Shown here: positions 61,404 through 64,000 of the stretch, piece after piece
Position numbering within the stretch: the stretch's first letter is position 1
Layout: every line of letters starts with the position of its first letter
NCBI RefSeq assembly: GCF_900451095.1
Contig: NZ_UGHV01000001.1
Location: 1,922,001-1,986,000 of the forward strand
Source of the DNA: Helicobacter canis
GTDB taxonomy: Bacteria > Campylobacterota > Campylobacteria > Campylobacterales > Helicobacteraceae
Length of the DNA: 64,000 nt
Direction: 5' to 3'
Made by a program: the position numbers and the translations under genes
Notes under the pieces: model-generated
Told to the model about the DNA's origin: nothing
Databases searched by the model: none
What the model saw: only the letters and a program-made list of their open reading frames with translations

Positions 61404-61967
61404 ATGAAAAAGTCTCTACTTGTTAGCTCAATCTTGGCTCTAGCTCTCTCTGCAAGTAGCGCAGCACAATATGATGTTGATGTATCGCATTCTGCAGTGA
61501 ATTTTCAAGTTACGCATATGATGATCAGCGATGTCGATGGCGCGTTTAATACCTTTAGCGGTGTAGTGGATTTTGATGAGAACACCAAAACCCTAAAAGC
61601 TCTTAGTGGTGAAGTGCTTATCTCCTCCATTGATACCAAAAATGACTCACGAGATAAGCACCTAAATGCGCCTGATTTTTTTGATTCTGCGAAATTCCCC
61701 AAAGCCACGCTTGTGATGAAATCTATCAAGGGCAAAAAGCTTACGGCAGATGTAACAATCCGCGGCATTACAAAGTCTGTTGTATTTGATATGAGCATAA
61801 AAGGTCCGGTAACAAACCCAATGAGCAAAGAAAACAAACTTGCAATCGCCATCAAGCTTGAAGGCAAGCTAAACCGCAAAGACTTTGGAATCGGTATGGA
61901 TACAAAAGATGCCCTTGTAAGCGATGAAATCGCACTACGCATCCAGCTTGAAGCCCATAGCAAATAA
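61404..61967 (+). CDS. YceI-family periplasmic lipid-binding protein
   Basis: 187 residues. Signal peptide about 1-20 (SSILALALSASSAA). The mature protein starts YDVDVSHSAVNFQVTHMM, the YceI signature, with SIDTKNDSRDKHLNAPDFFD and the C-terminal NRKDFGIGMDTKDALVSDEI. YceI proteins are lipocalin-like beta-barrels that bind isoprenoid-type lipids; some are stress or acid induced. The precise role here is unknown. AATGAAGGACATTT precedes the ATG. A small inverted repeat (GCACCGGAC/TCTGGTGC, 61359-61381) lies just upstream and may be regulatory. Confidence 0.92.
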   Translation: MKKSLLVSSILALALSASSAAQYDVDVSHSAVNFQVTHMMISDVDGAFNTFSGVVDFDENTKTLKALSGEVLISSIDTKNDSRDKHLNAPDFFDSAKFPKATLVMKSIKGKKLTADVTIRGITKSVVFDMSIKGPVTNPMSKENKLAIAIKLEGKLNRKDFGIGMDTKDALVSDEIALRIQLEAHSK

Positions 61968-61973
61968 GCTTGA

Positions 61974-61994
61974 CCTAGATTCTATCTAGGGTTT
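61974..61994 (+). terminator. Terminator between convergent genes
   Basis: CCTAGAT (61974-61980) and ATCTAGG (61984-61990) form a 7-bp stem with loop TCT, followed by GTTTT. It lies between the yceI stop and the convergent membrane protein gene. Confidence 0.55.
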
Positions 61995-61998
61995 TGGG

Positions 61999-64000
61999 CT
62001 AATGTATCTCTGTATGCTCTATATAGTAGCGATTTAGCCCAAATGTATGCTGCACTAGTTCTACACGAAAATCACTCCCGAGATAATCCCGCACCACTTC
62101 AATAGGCAAGCCTGTGATAAAAAAGCAGCGTTTATGTGAAGTTAGCGTTGCTAACGCCTCCCAAGGATCCTTGATGAAATAATAAAGCCGCAAGTCATTA
62201 AACCACGCAATCACTCTTGTAGAAGAATAATCGCTTATATGGCTATAAATCGTAGGGATCGCCCTATCGCTTTGCAATTCTGTATCAAGTATAGGCTCCA
62301 TTTGATACACGGCAAAAGACGCTCTGTCTTTTTCCTCTGGGTAGGATAAAAACCCTACTTTATGATATAGCATAAGACTTAGGATAATCCCAGCCCAAGC
62401 CACACACGCTACAAGACTTCTGCGCAAAAGCATCGGCATAAGCACAACGACAAGGAGCAAGCATAGCAATGGCAATGAAGCCACGACAAAGCGCAAGATC
62501 TTCCACGGAGCCACAGCCATAATCACCACCCCAAAAACAAGAGCCAAGACCCCCATAAGCACCGCTAGAAACACCTCCTTGCTCCATAGATTTTGCATAA
62601 GGCGAGCATTTTTATACCACACAAAAAGCGACACACAACACAGCCCTAAAATAATGGGCGTAAAAATATTTTGCCCCAAAATCTCCCCGTAAGCATTCAT
62701 AGATTCTGCAAGATTTGTCCCTACTCCACCTGCCCTATCAAGTGCAGAGCTAGCGTGCCCACCAAAGAAGCCTTTGTGATAGATAGGATACATCGCATAG
62801 GTGAAGCCTACACCAAGCCCAAAAGTAGCTAACAAAGCTTTGGCTTTTTGGGCAGATGCACCAAGCGATAAAAACACCAAAATCCCCCCAAGCATAAGCA
62901 CATATAGCAAGACAAAATACCCACTAAGCAAGAAGCAAGCTAGCACAAAAGCCCCTAAGATAATCTCTGCCCTAGAGACACTTGCGCGACAAAATTGCCG
63001 CGCCATAATCCAAGCAAACGCTAGAAACAAGCACTCCTGCAAGGCATATTCTCGTATTAACATCGTATTAGAAATACTTGCGCCATTAAGAAAAGCTAGA
63101 GATACAAATGCCAACACAAGCACGCTGCTGCCAAACAGCTGCCGCCCAAGCAAAAAGCCAAACAAAAACGCAAGCGGATAAAAGAGCAGGAGATTTACCC
63201 CCACGCCCCTTTGGATAATCCAGCCCAAATCCCCTGTGCGCACGCCAATATGCCATAAACGCAAAATCGTATAATACAAATTCGCGTGTGAATGGGAATC
63301 TCCATTATTTGTGAGATAAAGATCCCCTATATCTTTAAGCGCGGAGATAGGGCTTGCATTATGCCATAGCTCTAGCTCTTTAATCTCTTTACCATAATAT
63401 ACCCCATCGCGACACTCCCCACCCCATAAGCACCCTTTAGAATGCGAGCTAATCGCTACTGACCACACCTCATCGCCGTGCAAGTGGATCTTTTGCCCCA
63501 TATACCACCAGCGCAAGCCAAAGCCGATGAGAAATACCACACCACACACAATGAGAATCCACCTTTTGTAGCTAATACCACAAAACACGCTTGAGCTTTG
63601 ATGTAAAGAATTTGTAACTGCAGCAAAGCTTTGTGCCGGGATCTTGCTATACCACCGCTTGGCTAGAATCTGCAAGGCGTGATATTTATAAGATACCAAG
63701 CTAAGCAAAAGACATAGCCCTGCGACAAAGCCATAGCCTAGCAAAAGCTTTTTCCATAGTGTGGGTGCTATGGCGATTGTATAATGCAAAGTGCCAGAAA
63801 TAGCTGATATGGGGGATTTTGTCTCTAAGACAAGATAGTTTTTATCCAGCGTGATTGTGCTAATTAGCTGCGTATCGGGTGCATTGAGTATGAGCTGTGT
63901 AGATAGATCTGTAAGAAGTGTGAAATCTCTTTGATAGCGAAATATATGACTTGGGAAACGGAGCTTAGCGCGATAGATATAGGTCCTAGTTTGTGTGCTG
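61999..64000 (-). CDS. Large polytopic membrane protein (glycosyltransferase-like), 5' end beyond the window
   Basis: The frame runs from the stop at 61999 leftward of the gene to the right edge without a stop (667 codons seen). A TTG at 63787-63789 has been a possible start, but the frame stays open upstream for 70 more codons and encodes sensible protein (TLDKNYLVLETKSPISAISG). About 12 membrane helices lie in residues after this. The first large loop has LHGDEVWSVAISSHSKG, reminiscent of the acidic first-loop motif of GT39/PMT-like membrane glycosyltransferases. A possible polyprenol-linked sugar transferase; I give no symbol. The N terminus is missing. Confidence 0.68.
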   Translation of the reverse strand, partial: STQTRTYIYRAKLRFPSHIFRYQRDFTLLTDLSTQLILNAPDTQLISTITLDKNYLVLETKSPISAISGTLHYTIAIAPTLWKKLLLGYGFVAGLCLLLSLVSYKYHALQILAKRWYSKIPAQSFAAVTNSLHQSSSVFCGISYKRWILIVCGVVFLIGFGLRWWYMGQKIHLHGDEVWSVAISSHSKGCLWGGECRDGVYYGKEIKELELWHNASPISALKDIGDLYLTNNGDSHSHANLYYTILRLWHIGVRTGDLGWIIQRGVGVNLLLFYPLAFLFGFLLGRQLFGSSVLVLAFVSLAFLNGASISNTMLIREYALQECLFLAFAWIMARQFCRASVSRAEIILGAFVLACFLLSGYFVLLYVLMLGGILVFLSLGASAQKAKALLATFGLGVGFTYAMYPIYHKGFFGGHASSALDRAGGVGTNLAESMNAYGEILGQNIFTPIILGLCCVSLFVWYKNARLMQNLWSKEVFLAVLMGVLALVFGVVIMAVAPWKILRFVVASLPLLCLLLVVVLMPMLLRRSLVACVAWAGIILSLMLYHKVGFLSYPEEKDRASFAVYQMEPILDTELQSDRAIPTIYSHISDYSSTRVIAWFNDLRLYYFIKDPWEALATLTSHKRCFFITGLPIEVVRDYLGSDFRVELVQHTFGLNRYYIEHTEIH

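Overview
The window looks like chromosome of a non-pylori Helicobacter, probably an enterohepatic one. The reasons are an ArsR/ArsS-type two-component pair, the Wolinella/Helicobacter fumarate reductase order frdC-frdA-frdB, the run rplY-pth-lptF/G, an ADP-heptose operon, a major porin, an S6-protease autotransporter, and several phase-variable surface genes on homopolymer tracts. No integrase, transposase, phage module, rRNA or CRISPR array was found.

Layout. 1-3.4 kb: cinA (cut by the left edge), ppk2, and two unknown proteins behind a T18 tract. 3.6-8.1 kb: metB-like gene, a phase-variable EcoRI-family methyltransferase with a DUF262-HNH partner, and a repeat-filled gap. 8.1-14.9 kb: amino-acid ABC transporter, arsRS, purF, a radical SAM gene. 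14.9-19.7 kb: gmhB-hldD-hldE-gmhA and two membrane proteins. 19.8-26 kb: lysA, a GT8 / radical SAM / rfbF cluster, a small HTH regulator. 26-33 kb: PDC sensor, flgP-like gene, rplY, pth, lptF/G, a GT90 glycosyltransferase, yigZ. 33-39 kb: UbiD decarboxylase, porin, der. 40-46 kb: a 2008-residue serine-protease autotransporter. 46.6-54.1 kb: a conserved unknown, coaBC, a radical SAM gene, a DUF1104 protein with a two-component system, a GT9 enzyme, four tRNAs. 54.2-64 kb: MFS transporter, phase-off alpha-1,2-fucosyltransferase, frdCAB, tsaD, yceI and a large membrane protein that continues past the right edge.

The outstanding feature is a system of short interspersed repeats that fills intergenic gaps and is also inserted in frame inside housekeeping genes: lysA (twice), der, the UbiD decarboxylase, the pth tail, the GT90 gene and the 5' end of the GT8 gene. 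Smaller insertions occur in tsaD, coaBC and a response regulator. The building blocks are (i) the 15-mer AAAAGTGGATTCTAG, often as a palindrome; (ii) hairpins with a conserved loop and variable stems that stay perfectly complementary; (iii) a CATYGCGAG...GTGGCRATCCA element with a variable palindromic core; (iv) a GTTTCTTTAGAAAAC unit. Removing the inserts brings LysA and Der back to about normal length. The effect resembles the protein-coding palindromic elements of Rickettsia, but the sequences differ.

A second theme is switching by simple repeats: (CT)10 in the methyltransferase, G14 in the fucosyltransferase, G9 in the GT90 gene, and T15-T18 tracts next to three promoters. Surface sugars, a secreted protease and a DNA modification gene may therefore vary within a population.
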